Shown: positions 11,702 through 22,077 of the stretch, piece by piece
Position numbering within the stretch: position 1 is the first letter of the stretch
Layout: each line of letters begins with the position of its first letter
Assembly: GCA_949987565.1 (NCBI GenBank)
Contig: OX465116.1
Location: 3,247,787 to 3,311,786 of the forward strand
Direction: 5' to 3'
DNA from: Luidia sarsii
Lineage: Eukaryota > Echinodermata > Asteroidea > Paxillosida > Luidiidae
Length of the DNA: 64,000 nucleotides
Notes under the pieces: generated by a model
What the model was told of the DNA's origin: nothing
The model's database searches: none
What the model saw: the letters and a program-made list of their open reading frames with translations, nothing else
Translations under genes and position numbers: made by a program

Positions 11702-12468
11702 CCTTTCTCATTGAGCTGCTTATAAGCATGAAAACCATTCCCTAAGTAAAACAAAACTGCCTTCAAAATATCAGACTTGCAAGGTTTGCTAGGTGGACTC
11801 ACAATGTTGAATGTCTGCATTGACATCATTTACGCCATCTCTTTCGGGAAAGGTAAGGTTCTGAAAACAGCCGGTAACTGATGTCCCTAAAAGCTGTGGT
11901 GTGGGAATGTAATTTGATCATCAACCGTTGCCAGGTTTACCGGCTCTTTTCAGAGCCAGACTCTTTTCTGGAAAGATATGACATAGGCCTGAGTTGTGCC
12001 ACCTCAAGCCATACTTCAAGCGATTTTTTTTTTTTTTTTTTTGCTTGTGATCGAATATCGAGTGCTTAGCGGACGATTGGGATATTTGCTGGGAGTCTGG
12101 TTTCATGAATGGGAAGGTACACCATATATTATATGCAATGTACCCAATTTTCATTAGCATAAAAACTGAAACTGAAACACCCCCAGAATGACTTAGAAAA
12201 AAAACCAGTTTGACTGTTAGCAACATTTCTATAGCATGGATTCAAGTGATAAAATGTGTACTGCAGATTTAATGAACGAACCACACGCAGCTGTCTCTCG
12301 AGTACGAGATAAAGATGTGATTCGAAGTGTACAAAGCTTTGCATGGGGCGATAGTGGCTTTTGAATTTCGCACGCATTTTTTGAAGCTAATAATGCTGAA
12401 AAGCTAATAATATATAATATTAAAAAGTTAGAATTAATGATATATAATGCTAAAGGGAAAACCCGACT
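11702..12468. other. Downstream flank of the olfactomedin gene, no gene seen
   Basis: AT-rich, with a run of about 19 T at 12,025-12,043. No exon, clear poly(A) signal or repeat family was recognised. Confidence 0.5.
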
Positions 12469-12924
12469 ATATGTGACCCGGCACAGCGACATGAGGAATA
12501 TCTCACCAAAACACTTTTCGAGTAAACAACGCCTGAAGTCAAAGTATCTTCTCAATTCGATAAATAAATCTTCTTCTTTTTTGTATTTTCGGAAAGTTAA
12601 TGTATTGGAGGATATTATGTCCAAATGATTTTTCCGAAATCCGTCTCTAAATGTTGAAAAACGAGGATTTCGGGGAGTGTTTGTGAACTGTTTTCATGAA
12701 AATGTTCTGCCTTTTTGAATGGCCGCTTTCGAGGAGTTAGACTGGTGCTGCTATATTGTGTCTGGTACCAAATGAACGAGCGAAGTCCCCTTGTACTATT
12801 TACAACAAAGTTCACACGGAAATAATTTTGATATCATTTGAAAGCTATTGGTATACTCTTTCACATCATTAGAAAATCTCAAAAGTGGGGGTTATTCCTC
12901 GTTATGCTGTGCCGGGTCACATAT
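12469..12924. mobile_element. MITE family 1, copy 2
   Basis: Long form of the family, about 455 bp, with both terminal repeats present (TATGTGACCCGGCACAGC and GTGCCGGGTCACATA). Internal sequence such as GTTTTCATGAAAATGTTCTG and CGAGGAGTTAGACTGGTGC is shared with the copies at 14.14 and 35.87 kb but is absent from the short copy at 26.0 kb. Confidence 0.85.
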
Positions 12925-13180
12925 GTACTTTCCATACCTTCGCAGTCTCCATCCTTACTAGTAAAGGGGACTGTGTGACTGATGACAATGTCGGGCGTTG
13001 ACAGGCAATTTTTGTATCCTCTTTGTATTAAATAATGTGAAAAAAAGTTGGTAGAAAACGCACTGGGCGCCTTTTTTTCAGGTTTGTCCTTTGTCGAACC
13101 TCTCACTGATGCAAGAATTGGAACGGATGGTGAGATTTCAAGAATTATTCATTTGAAACTTTGAAGAATCTTTAGTAAGT

Positions 13181-13625
13181 ACATTGATTAGGGCCTCGCG
13201 AAATTCAAATGGATGGCTTTCGTTTGATGCGTGTAGTTCTGAAATTATGTTCGTCTTACTATTCTCAAGAGTTGTTACAATTTTGTTTGTGCTTGATGTT
13301 ACCATTTATATTAGGCTCAACAATTTCATGTTGAATACATGGTTTTCGCTTTATCAGTGTACGTTTCTGGAATTATGTCCACCGTACTCTTAAGGGTTGT
13401 TACATTTTTGTTCGTACTGGAAGAAGCATCATGCTTGCACTTTGTTACCGTTATTAAGCTCAAACATTTCATGTTTTCAAAAGGTGGTTTTCGCTTCATC
13501 AGTATAGTACTATAATATAGAATTATGTTCACCGTACTATTCTCACGAGTTGTTACAATTTTGTTCGTGCTGGGTGTAGCTTCTTGCTTGGACTTTGTTA
13601 CCGTTATTAAGCTCAAACATTTCAG
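13181..13625. repeat. Degenerate repeat, three copies of about 140-150 bp
   Basis: Three diverged head-to-tail copies share the order TTTCGCTT...ATCAG, GAATTATGTTCACCGTACT, GAGTTGTTACAATTTTGTTC, and GTTACCGTTATTAAGCTCAA...TTTCA. Divergence is well above that of the other arrays, so this is an older duplication. No coding role is apparent. Confidence 0.7.
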
Positions 13626-14134
13626 CCTGATGAAATCTTATACGGGATGAGAAATGTAAAGAAAAAATAACACACGCCAAGTCACGATATTTTGCACTGT
13701 AGCCCAACGGAGTTGGCTCAGTTTACTTTATCTCATGCATGACACTTAATCAGGCCAAGATAGCTGCCCGAGCTGATGACCATAAAATACACAGCCACAT
13801 GTTGTTTCATAGGGATCATTTGGGGCTTAACAATAGACTAGAAAGATTGCAAAATGTATGATTTTTAAAGGTAGGGCACAGCTAGATGGCCACTTGCCCA
13901 TAGGGTAGCCAGAGGATTACGAATGAAGGGAAGGCTTCGATGTGCCGTGAGGAGAGTTAATTCAATGCGGGTTTGCACTACTCGACATAAAAACAAAACA
14001 TAAAAACAGCTCTTGGAGGGTTTGAACTCACGTCCCTGCTTTCAGACGGCAATCGGGCAAGGCACTGAGAAGATAGTGATTAATCCATTGACTAGAATTG
14101 AGTAGTACATTCTCCTGGACGCATAAATCATGTC
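13626..14134. other. Intergenic, no gene seen
   Basis: No supported exon. On the minus strand around 14,020-14,060 a GAGTTCAAACC box B-like word suggests a remnant of a tRNA-derived SINE, but no box A is convincing. Confidence 0.4.
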
Positions 14135-14603
14135 ATATGTGACCCGGCACAGTGACATGAGAAATATCCCACCAAAACACTTTTCGAGTAAACAACGCCT
14201 GAAGTCAAAGTATTTTCTCAATTCGATGAAAAAAATAAATTAAAAAAAAATATTTTCGGAAAGTTAATGTATTAGAGGATATTATGTCCAAAGAATGTTT
14301 CCGAAATCTCTAAATGTTGAAAAAATTGGGATTTCGGGGGAGTGTTTGTGTACTGTTTTCATGAAAATGTAAAGTTCCTGCCTTTTTGAATGGCCGCTTC
14401 CGAGGAGTTAGACTGGTGCTGATATATTGTGTCTGGTGCCAAATGAACGAGCGAAGTCCCCTTGTACTATTTACAACAAAGTTCACACGGAAATAATGTT
14501 GATATCATTTGAAAGCTAATGGTATACTCTTTCACATCATTAGAAAATCTCAAAATCTCAAAAGTGGGGGTTATTCCACATTACGCTGTGCCGGGTCACA
14601 TAA
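14135..14603. mobile_element. MITE family 1, copy 3
   Basis: Long form with both terminal repeats (ATATGTGACCCGGCACAG and CTGTGCCGGGTCACATA). It is very close in sequence to copy 2, including the TTAGACTGGTGCTG and CCCCTTGTACTATTTACAAC segments. Small indels, such as a repeated CTCAAAAT near the right end, separate the copies. Confidence 0.85.
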
Positions 14604-15393
14604 TATTATGTATAAGTAGATTTATTTCAGAAACAACTGATGCATAGCCAATAACGGTACACGTTACTACACAGTAACATTCCCTGGCAAATACTAATTT
14701 GGATGGATAAAGTAGCGGCATATTTTCGGTGATATCTATGAGAATGAACCAAACTGTAACGTTCCGGATTGACAGGTGATGCTTCTAAGATTGGAGAAGA
14801 TGACCATTTGCTTTCAGGGTGCATAGAGCATGCTTCTAAGGTAGCAGGAACGATCTCTGAAGTAACCGTGTAGAGTGGGGGCTCTTTATACAGATTAAAA
14901 GGGTTGCATCCATAGAGGGAGGGTGATGGCGCCGATTGAAGACATAACATGTATGTCTTATGGTTTCGATAATTCATTTCCTTGAACGTAGTCAGCGTGT
15001 TGGGAAGTATATGGGCTCATGACCCTGTAGAGAAATGTATCCACTCTGCACCTGTGGTGGGGGTATTGAAAGGGTATTATACGTAATCATGGCCTTCATG
15101 GAAAAGCTGTGGAACACCACAGAAATAGAAAATAGAAATTTCTTGAAGAAAATTAATAATCATAATACTATTAATAACAATAATGATTATATATTCCCTA
15201 TGCACCTTATGTGAAAGCCCGTCATAGCGCCTTACACAAAATACAAAGTAAACGAACAACTCTACCACAATAGAATACAGAGTCCGTTAAAAACAGTGTG
15301 GAACTATCTATAAAAACGCAGAATAAAACAGTTACTTACAAACACCAAAAGAAAAGTCAGTATTACAGTACTGCTAAGCATTTACGTGGACGT
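14604..15393. other. 3' flank of apextrin-like gene A, start of the duplicated block
   Basis: From about 14,970 the sequence (AATTCATTTCCTTGAACGTA, TCATGACCCTG, AAGCTGTGGAACAC) is recognisably related to 35,580-35,760, the flank of gene B. This marks the left edge of an old tandem segmental duplication. No exon was recognised in this stretch. Confidence 0.6.
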
Positions 15394-15660
15394 CTAGTAC
15401 ATCGGTGCCATTGGTATAGTGGCTACTGGTGGTTTCCTTCGAATTGATGAATTGGTCAAATATACACTGCCAACCATTGCACCCCAAAAAGCCAAAGCAC
15501 CCAAAATACAGACTATAAGAGTATTGGTCCTGGTATTAAAAGTGCTGTTAGTCAATGTCACAACGTCCTGAGCTGAGTCCAAGACCGTATGCAAGGCCTT
15601 CGAGGCCGAGGCCACGACCAATGTCATGTAAGGGCATAACCATTCCAGCAACCAAATCAC
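15394..15660 (-). CDS. Possible exon or small ORF with one membrane segment
   Basis: An open frame of about 88 codons on the minus strand ending in TAG. It has a hydrophobic stretch near the start (WLLEWLCPYMTLVVAS), then a clear membrane-spanning segment (LIVCILGALAFWGAMVGSVY) and a short basic tail (SSIRRKPPVATIPMAPMY). No ATG opens it (the 5'-most codon is GTG), so if real it is probably a terminal exon. It lies 0.8 kb downstream of ApeC exon 4 of gene A. The homologous tail at 35,826-35,870 beside gene B is frameshifted and cut by a MITE. A GT at the A|GTGAGG position inside exon 4 of gene A would splice to it in phase, giving a membrane-anchored isoform; this is speculation. Confidence 0.3.
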   Translation of the reverse strand: MIWLLEWLCPYMTLVVASASKALHTVLDSAQDVVTLTNSTFNTRTNTLIVCILGALAFWGAMVGSVYLTNSSIRRKPPVATIPMAPMY

Positions 15661-16451
15661 TCAAATCCAGGTCAGGACTTTGTGGAGTGGAAGAAAAATA
15701 ACAGAGGGGTGACAGCAGTGTTTTAGCCAGGATTGGTAAACGTTAAAGTGCGAAACGAAAACCAGATGGAGTGGATCTGTGTTTTGCAATAGGGTTACAT
15801 AGCCATCTGATACGTCCCGAAATACTTCTTTATATGCTACCTAAAACATGTATCACTTTATACTGAGTGTAGTTCAATATTAAAGGCATTCGGCCCACAT
15901 ATATACTAGAAATTAGCGTTTTGGTCGGCATTTTATCACTTACTAAACATGATCTTGCTTTATGTTTATAATCCAGAACAGACTAATCGTAAGTTTATAC
16001 CAAGTCTAATTTTTAATGTGCAGACGGTGTAATGGCATTTGAGTGACTGACAACACAACTACGATCTCAGAAATATTTGTGTGCAAGGAGTGCTCGAATA
16101 TATCACATTGAAAGCCATTGGTGCTGTGATTACTGTGCCGTTTCTAGCGTACAATGTTGACAATAAAAACAAGCAATTATACGAAGTACTGATTAAACAC
16201 GATTCAGTTGAAGGAACCTCTGATTATTGGATTTTAATAATACATTCATTATTAAGAATACGAATTTTAGTTGCCTTATTAAGCAAACGCTAAATTAATG
16301 CACGAAGTCTGAATATAAGACCAAATTATTTTGTTAAACATGTTCAGTGTGTTGACTACACTGGCTCGTTCTGCAGAGTGTTTGATCCAATAAATAGTTA
16401 GTGAGGTCTATTTCTTTAAGATCATTGACCACTCTTGCAAAAACCAACGCT
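15661..16451. other. Intergenic, duplicated flank of gene A
   Basis: No further exon was seen. Part of it (AGCCAGGATTGGT; GTGGATCTGTGTTTTG) is related to 36,380-36,420, within the flank of gene B. Confidence 0.5.
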
Positions 16452-16798
16452 TTACACTTTATTGTAATAACAAAGGTATTCCCAGTTGTTGTTGTATTCA
16501 TCGAATTCCATGTATGGGTGTTTGCCAATGGCCTCACTATCTGAATCTTGATCATCTGGAACATCCAACCTGATCCATTCCCGAGACACGGCCATTCCCT
16601 GCACCTCCTGGCATTGCGAGGTATAAGGGAAGAGATAGAAAGGGCTGTGCGTAGGCAGGGTGATTGGCTGGGATGCACTGCCTCCAGTCATACAGCAGTA
16701 GTCCATACGGAAGCTGCCGTTGTACTGCCCGGATGGCACGGTGCCATTCACGGTGTGGTGATTGATACCGGTCCAAATCAACCACCCCGATGACATAT
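16452..16798 (-). CDS. Apextrin-like gene A, exon 4 (C-terminal half of ApeC domain)
   Basis: Last coding exon, 347 bp including TAA. The acceptor on the minus strand is CTCTTAAACAG, entered in phase 1. It encodes the second half of the ApeC (apextrin C-terminal) domain: GTVPSGQYNGSFRMDYCC, ITLPTHSPFYLFPY and CQEVQGMAVSREWIRLDVPD. Paired Cys and the PFYLFPY/CQEV signature are diagnostic. It is the same length as exon 4 of gene B and nearly identical to it until the last 30 residues, which differ freely. A GTGAGG word inside it could act as an alternative donor. Apextrins and ApeC proteins are secreted or larval extracellular proteins; amphioxus members bind bacterial peptidoglycan. Confidence 0.92.
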
Positions 16799-16870
16799 CT
16801 GTTTAAGAGCAGTTTGCAAATTTGAAAGTTTAATAGCCAGCAGAGGGCGCTTGGAAAAATAGCAGTCTAA

Positions 16871-17119
16871 GGCCCTTTTCCAAAACCCGGCTTAGGCTCA
16901 GGCTCCGGCTTCGTCTAGCTCCATTAATTTCATCAATTTTTAAAGCACAATGCATGGCAACGGGAGGCCTTTGACGTCGTTTTTGTTCATGTTCAACTGC
17001 GTTTTCAAAAGGAATCCAAAACTTCAACTTCAGCAATGAACTCCAACCTGTGATTTCAGCTTTGGGATAACAGAGACGAAGTCGGAGCCGAAGCCTAAGC
17101 CGGGCTTTGGAAAAGGGCC
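16871..17119. mobile_element. Inverted-repeat MITE (GGCCCTTTTCCAAAACCCGG termini)
   Basis: Arms of about 48 bp face each other: the left starts GGCCCTTTTCCAAAACCCGG and runs into CTCCGGCTTCGTCT; the right runs AGACGAAGTCGGAGCC to GGCTTTGGAAAAGGGCC. The roughly 150-bp centre has no coding potential. It lies in intron 3 of gene A, about 90 bp from the Gypsy LTR. Confidence 0.8.
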
Positions 17120-17207
17120 CAAGGCTAATGGTGCGTTCCACTCACGTCGTCTTCATCGTGTTCACGACCAGTATTTCCCAGCTCACGAGTGGGCCTGGGC
17201 TGCATTC

Positions 17208-17452
17208 TGTTATGATACTTGACTAGCGGAGGACGACTCAAGAACACAAGCCAAAAGAACTTCTATAGTGCTTCAACATAATTTAATACAACTAATAAAA
17301 CATAATTATAAAGTCTAACTCCCAGCAGCGGTGACGCTCCAAGGACAGGCCGACGGCTACTCGCTTGTGTTGGGCGTGTCTTAGTCTTATATAGCCCAGG
17401 ATCTATGTTATATCACTACGCCGGAACAGTCCTTTAAAGTAGTCCCTTAACA
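17208..17452 (-). repeat. Gypsy 3' LTR (245 bp)
   Basis: Reads TGTTATGATACTTGACTAGC to AGTAGTCCCTTAACA on the plus strand, so it begins TG and ends CA in both orientations. No difference from the 5' LTR at 23,121-23,365 was seen. Confidence 0.95.
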
Positions 17453-17480
17453 TATGCCCTCCCCTTCCCTTTTTTTAATT
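17453..17480 (-). other. Gypsy polypurine tract
   Basis: On the element strand a run AAAAAAAGGGAAGGGGAGGG is followed by CATA and the 3' LTR. This is the expected primer site for plus-strand DNA synthesis. Confidence 0.85.
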
Positions 17481-17694
17481 TTTTTTTTATGCTTGTGACG
17501 TAAAACATCTGTATAAATGATCTTATACTGCCGGCCGGGCTTAACTGCAGATGTCTTAACGATCACAGTAAAACTCTAGAGTTAACCATCATTTTTGTTT
17601 TAATTTAAAGCCCGAATTTATAAATTCACCCATGATTACATTTAAACATTTAACCAAATACACATAATATATTTTGTTGTAATGTCAAATAATA

Positions 17695-17863
17695 CATTTG
17701 TTTAACACACTTGTTTAACACACTTATTTAACACACTTGTTTAACATACTTGTTTAACACACTTGTTTAACACACTTGTTTAACGTACTTGTTTAACACA
17801 CTTGTTTAACGTACTTGTTTAACACACTTGTTTAACGTACTTGTTTAACGTACTTGTTTAACG
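17695..17863. repeat. 13-bp tandem repeat in the Gypsy 3' untranslated region
   Basis: About 13 copies of a 13-bp unit, CACTTGTTTAACA or its variant ACGTACTTGTTTA, lie between the pol stop and the PPT. The variants GTTTAACACAC and GTTTAACGTAC alternate in the right part, giving a 26-bp higher period. Confidence 0.9.
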
Positions 17864-17902
17864 ACGCACCGATTAGTCCCTTTGGGCCCCAGTAGGTAAA
17901 AT

Positions 17903-20900
17903 CTATTTACTAATTCGCACAGGATGACTTTTAATATATTCTAAGGTTGCTTCATTTAGGTGTTCTACTGGTTCCCATGTATTATCTTTAGAGGGGAAAT
18001 TCTTCCATTTAATGAGATAATTTAATTTTCCGTTCTTAAACTTCCCTCTGATAACCCTCTCAATCTCAAATTCCTCTTCAGTAGCTGGTGTAATAATGGG
18101 TAAACCCGGAATATGCACTGGTTCCGTAGACTTAGAACAGAGTCCGTGTCTGGCCAACAACGGTTTCATAGAGTCCATGGGAAAGTCAGAGTCGCATAGT
18201 CCTTGTAGGGGAGTGCAGTTTTGGTTTTCAGGAGTGACATCCGGCGACGGTCGACGATATCCATCGTAGGCAAATTTCATACGGTTCACATGAATCGGAG
18301 ACGGCAACAGTTTGTGGTTTTCCATGTTCCTCACCATGAAATTAGTTGGGCCGGTTTGCTTAACAAGCAGATATGGGCCACACCAAGGATGTAGTAGTTT
18401 CTTGGAGAGGCCAGTTGGTGTACTGGGGAAGTATATAAATACACAATCTCCCACTTGATATTCGACGTGGGTTGCACGGTCGTCGTAGCGTGTCTTCATC
18501 GCCTCCTGGTGTTTTTGGAGATGCTGTCTCGATACTTCTCGAAACGTTTCCAACTGGTTGACGAGATTGTGTATATGTTCCCTGACAGTCCTGCATTGTA
18601 TCTCCTCCGGTTTCAATAACGACGCATCCAATGGTAGAACTGCCTCTCTTCCGTACAGGAGGAAGAATGGACTGAAGCCGATGCTGTTGTCCGCAGGGCT
18701 GGAGCGATAGGCAAATTGAATTGCCGGGATGTAGTCGTCCCAATCTGTATGAAACTTGTTAGCATAATGTGAGATAGTATCCAAAATAACAGAGTTAAAT
18801 CGCTCTTGAACAGCATTACATTGGGGATGATATGCACTCGTATTAACTTTATCAGTTTTCATTATGCGACATACTTCCAGCATTAATTTACTCAGAAAAT
18901 TCGTTCCTCTGTCACTTAAAAGAATTCGAGGGCAACCATGATTACATACAATTTCTGTGTAAAAGCTGGTAGCCACCGTCCGGGCATCTATTGATTGAAC
19001 AGGTACCAGAATTGGCCACCGTGTACAATGGTCGGTGAAACACAGTACATACTTATTACCGGATTTACACACTGGTAGTGGACCTAGTACATCTACGCTA
19101 ACTCTTTCAAATGGACCTGGTACCGTCATTGTCATGAGAGGGGCAATCACTTTATGCCTAGGGGTTTTTCTGCGGGAACACGATCTACACGATCTAATCC
19201 AATTGTCAATGTCTCGATACATTCCCTTCCAAAAGTATCTCTGCCTAATTTTGGCGTAAGTCTTCTGGATACCGAAATGGGCAGCCAGAACATCATCATG
19301 AAGAGCAACTAGTACATCGTCAATGTAGTCCTGGGGAATATATAACTGTATCGTAATTTTCTCTGGCATATGACCTTTTCTCGAAGTGTGCCAAACATGA
19401 TACAAAACATCATCCTGTAGCAAGTAATTCTCAGCTTCCAGGATTATTTGTCGGGCCTTATTATCATCCTCAGGTAAATCTTGCATTTTTAGATATTTTA
19501 TCAGTCCGCCAGCAAATAAGTCTTTCTCTTGTGAAGATTTAACTTTATTAATATCAATTTCTTCATGTATGTTAAGCACAGGTTTATGCTGATCTGGTAC
19601 CTTTGCCAAATTACTCAACCTTTTCCCCTTTTGATATCTTACATTTCTAGCGGAATAAATATGACATTTTGTATTGCATGGAACAAAACAATCATCAAGG
19701 CTTCCAAAATCAAACGGAATCCAATTTGAATTGGTGAGTTCTAGGTTTTTTGAGAGGGGTAAAGATTCATCATTTGTTGTGGGCAGATCACTACTACATT
19801 TCTGGGAAGGGCATTGGTTCTTTCCTACAATTCTACTCAGGGTGTCTGCATTCTTAATAGAACTACCTGGCCTGTGTATTATCTCATAATTGTAAGATTG
19901 TAACATTAATGCCCAACGAGCAAGTCTTCCCGTAGTGGGTTTACGACTAAACAGCCAACAGAGTGCTTGGTGGTCAGTGATTATCTGAAATTGTGGACCA
20001 TGAAGCAAGTATGAAGAATACTTCTTTACTCCATCTACGACTGCCAAGGCCTCAAGTTCTGTAATGGAATAATTTCTCTCTGCCTTAGTTAAACATCTTC
20101 CACCAAAAGCAATAACCCTCTCCGTGCTATCTTGAATTTGTGATAATATATATGCTAAACCAGTAATGGATGCATCTGTTTGGAGAATAAATTTGGAGCC
20201 ATCAAATCTTGGAAAGGCTAAGATAGGCGGTTCTGTTAGTTTTTGTTTTAATTTTGCAAAAGCCTGTTGACACTCATCAGACCATATAAATGGTACACCC
20301 TTCCTTGTGAGTTTTGTCAGTGGCTCCACAATTTGGCTATACTGGTTTACATACTTTCTATAATATCCAGTAATTCCTAAAAAGGATTTCACCTCTGATA
20401 CATTTGAAGGTACCGGATAATTTCGGACGATACTGGTTTTTGCTGGATCAGTTGCTATTCCATCTTGCGATATAATATGACCCAAGTAACATACCTTATT
20501 TTCTCCAAATGTACATTTTGGGGGTTTCAACTTCAATCCAGCTGATCTGTATCGATCAAAAACTAGTCGTAGATGCTCCAAGTGATCTGGAAAAGATCTC
20601 GAATAAATTATAATATCATCCAAATAGATCAATGCAATTCTCCAATGTAAACCTCTGAGTATTTCATGCATAACACGTTGAAATGTGCTAGGAGCACCAT
20701 GTAAACCAAATGGGAGGACATTAAATTCATATTGACCTTCTTGTGTGACAAACGCTGTTTTACTTTTTGACTTCTCCTCCATTGCAATTTGCCAATAACC
20801 AGACGCCATGTCAAGAGTGGAAAAATACGAAGGTCGGGTTTGGCCTAAATTATTCAAAGAATCTTCAATGTTGGGTAGTGGAAAATTATCACGTTCGCTT

Positions 20901-21982
20901 ATTCTATTAATAGGTCTGAAATCAACACAAAAACGAAAGTCGTTTGTCCCCTTCTTTTTAACAAGTACGATACCACTCGCCCAGGGTGACGTGGAGGGTG
21001 AAATTATATTCTCCTTCAACATTTTTTGAATTTGTTCTCTTATTACCGTCTGTAAATGAGGGGGGTGCCTATACGGCCGAGACCTAATTGGGGGGTGATT
21101 GCTAGTGTTAATACTATGTTTTATCTCTGCGTAATGTCCCAATGGACTACCAGACGCTTGGAAAATATCTATATACTCAATTATTAATGACTCAAGATCC
21201 CGAGCTTGCTCTTGCGTCAGATTTACATTCGACATGTTTACCTGTCCAATAACCTCCCTGATTTGTTCTTCACGAGTGTGTTTAGATTTCTGATTTTCTC
21301 TATCTTTTGATACATTAGAGTCTTTGGCGGATGCCGTAAACGGATAGATGTCTTCGTTTCTAACTACTGAGAATATCCCTATTTTTGTATTGGGATATAG
21401 TTTTACACTATGATCAGACGGGTTAAGTAACATTACTGTGGTTTTAGTAGATGTATTTTGTTTCCTAGTTTTTGAGACTCCATTCGCCAAAAATAGCCCT
21501 AAATTGGTTGCTACTCTTGTGGCTTCGCATATGCCAACCAAGCCAGTGGGCAAATTATTTTTCATTTTAACTTCTAGCATTACTTGCGTCCGAGGTGGAA
21601 TTTCAAGTTTAGAAGTTGTACGAATCTGGTGTTTGCTGTTAAGTCGAACCTTATTCGAAGCGAAACACATTTTAGCATTTTGTTCCCCCAGGAATTGTGC
21701 ACCCAAAATTAAGTCGCGATCCAAATTTGTCGCCACATGCATAGGTATACAAAATTCACAATCAGATATAGTGAGAGGAATTTTTGCTATCCCAGTAATA
21801 TTCAGGCATGAGCCGTTAGCTGTGGTTGCTTGAGAGACACTGCAACTCTGAATATAAACTTTCTTAGATAGATCTGAATCCCTTAGGCACCTTTCGCTAA
21901 TCAGGTTAATATTAGCCCCAGAATCTAAAAGGCAAGGTAGGGTTTTTGATCCAAATTTTACATCGATACAACATCCCTGCAT
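17903..21982 (-). CDS. pol: Gypsy pol polyprotein (PR-RT-RNaseH-IN-chromodomain)
   Basis: 1359 codons from the first ATG. The frame is open upstream to the frameshift site at about 22,084, so the natural product is a Gag-Pol fusion with 34 more codons. Aspartic protease: DSG at residues 20-22. Reverse transcriptase: about 290-480, with D391 and YLDD at 453-456. RNase H: TDAS at 602-605 and TDHQAL near 670. Integrase: zinc-binding H895, H902, C932, C935; catalytic D964, D1024, E1060, with the family's 35-residue D-E spacing. The C-terminus (about 1304-1352) is a chromodomain with YLIKWKNFP and NTWEPVEHL, placing it among chromoviruses, whose chromodomains can steer integration to modified histones. 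No stop or frameshift interrupts it. All catalytic residues are present, so the enzyme set looks functional. Confidence 0.97.
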   Translation of the reverse strand: MQGCCIDVKFGSKTLPCLLDSGANINLISERCLRDSDLSKKVYIQSCSVSQATTANGSCLNITGIAKIPLTISDCEFCIPMHVATNLDRDLILGAQFLGEQNAKMCFASNKVRLNSKHQIRTTSKLEIPPRTQVMLEVKMKNNLPTGLVGICEATRVATNLGLFLANGVSKTRKQNTSTKTTVMLLNPSDHSVKLYPNTKIGIFSVVRNEDIYPFTASAKDSNVSKDRENQKSKHTREEQIREVIGQVNMSNVNLTQEQARDLESLIIEYIDIFQASGSPLGHYAEIKHSINTSNHPPIRSRPYRHPPHLQTVIREQIQKMLKENIISPSTSPWASGIVLVKKKGTNDFRFCVDFRPINRISERDNFPLPNIEDSLNNLGQTRPSYFSTLDMASGYWQIAMEEKSKSKTAFVTQEGQYEFNVLPFGLHGAPSTFQRVMHEILRGLHWRIALIYLDDIIIYSRSFPDHLEHLRLVFDRYRSAGLKLKPPKCTFGENKVCYLGHIISQDGIATDPAKTSIVRNYPVPSNVSEVKSFLGITGYYRKYVNQYSQIVEPLTKLTRKGVPFIWSDECQQAFAKLKQKLTEPPILAFPRFDGSKFILQTDASITGLAYILSQIQDSTERVIAFGGRCLTKAERNYSITELEALAVVDGVKKYSSYLLHGPQFQIITDHQALCWLFSRKPTTGRLARWALMLQSYNYEIIHRPGSSIKNADTLSRIVGKNQCPSQKCSSDLPTTNDESLPLSKNLELTNSNWIPFDFGSLDDCFVPCNTKCHIYSARNVRYQKGKRLSNLAKVPDQHKPVLNIHEEIDINKVKSSQEKDLFAGGLIKYLKMQDLPEDDNKARQIILEAENYLLQDDVLYHVWHTSRKGHMPEKITIQLYIPQDYIDDVLVALHDDVLAAHFGIQKTYAKIRQRYFWKGMYRDIDNWIRSCRSCSRRKTPRHKVIAPLMTMTVPGPFERVSVDVLGPLPVCKSGNKYVLCFTDHCTRWPILVPVQSIDARTVATSFYTEIVCNHGCPRILLSDRGTNFLSKLMLEVCRIMKTDKVNTSAYHPQCNAVQERFNSVILDTISHYANKFHTDWDDYIPAIQFAYRSSPADNSIGFSPFFLLYGREAVLPLDASLLKPEEIQCRTVREHIHNLVNQLETFREVSRQHLQKHQEAMKTRYDDRATHVEYQVGDCVFIYFPSTPTGLSKKLLHPWCGPYLLVKQTGPTNFMVRNMENHKLLPSPIHVNRMKFAYDGYRRPSPDVTPENQNCTPLQGLCDSDFPMDSMKPLLARHGLCSKSTEPVHIPGLPIITPATEEEFEIERVIRGKFKNGKLNYLIKWKNFPSKDNTWEPVEHLNEATLEYIKSHPVRISK

Positions 21983-22077
21983 TGTTAAGTCTATTGTCTG
22001 ACAACCAGCGTTAACCCCTTCACCTACTCTTAAACCATTAGTGTTCTTGAGTCCTTGGGACTTAGTAGGCGGGGTCT

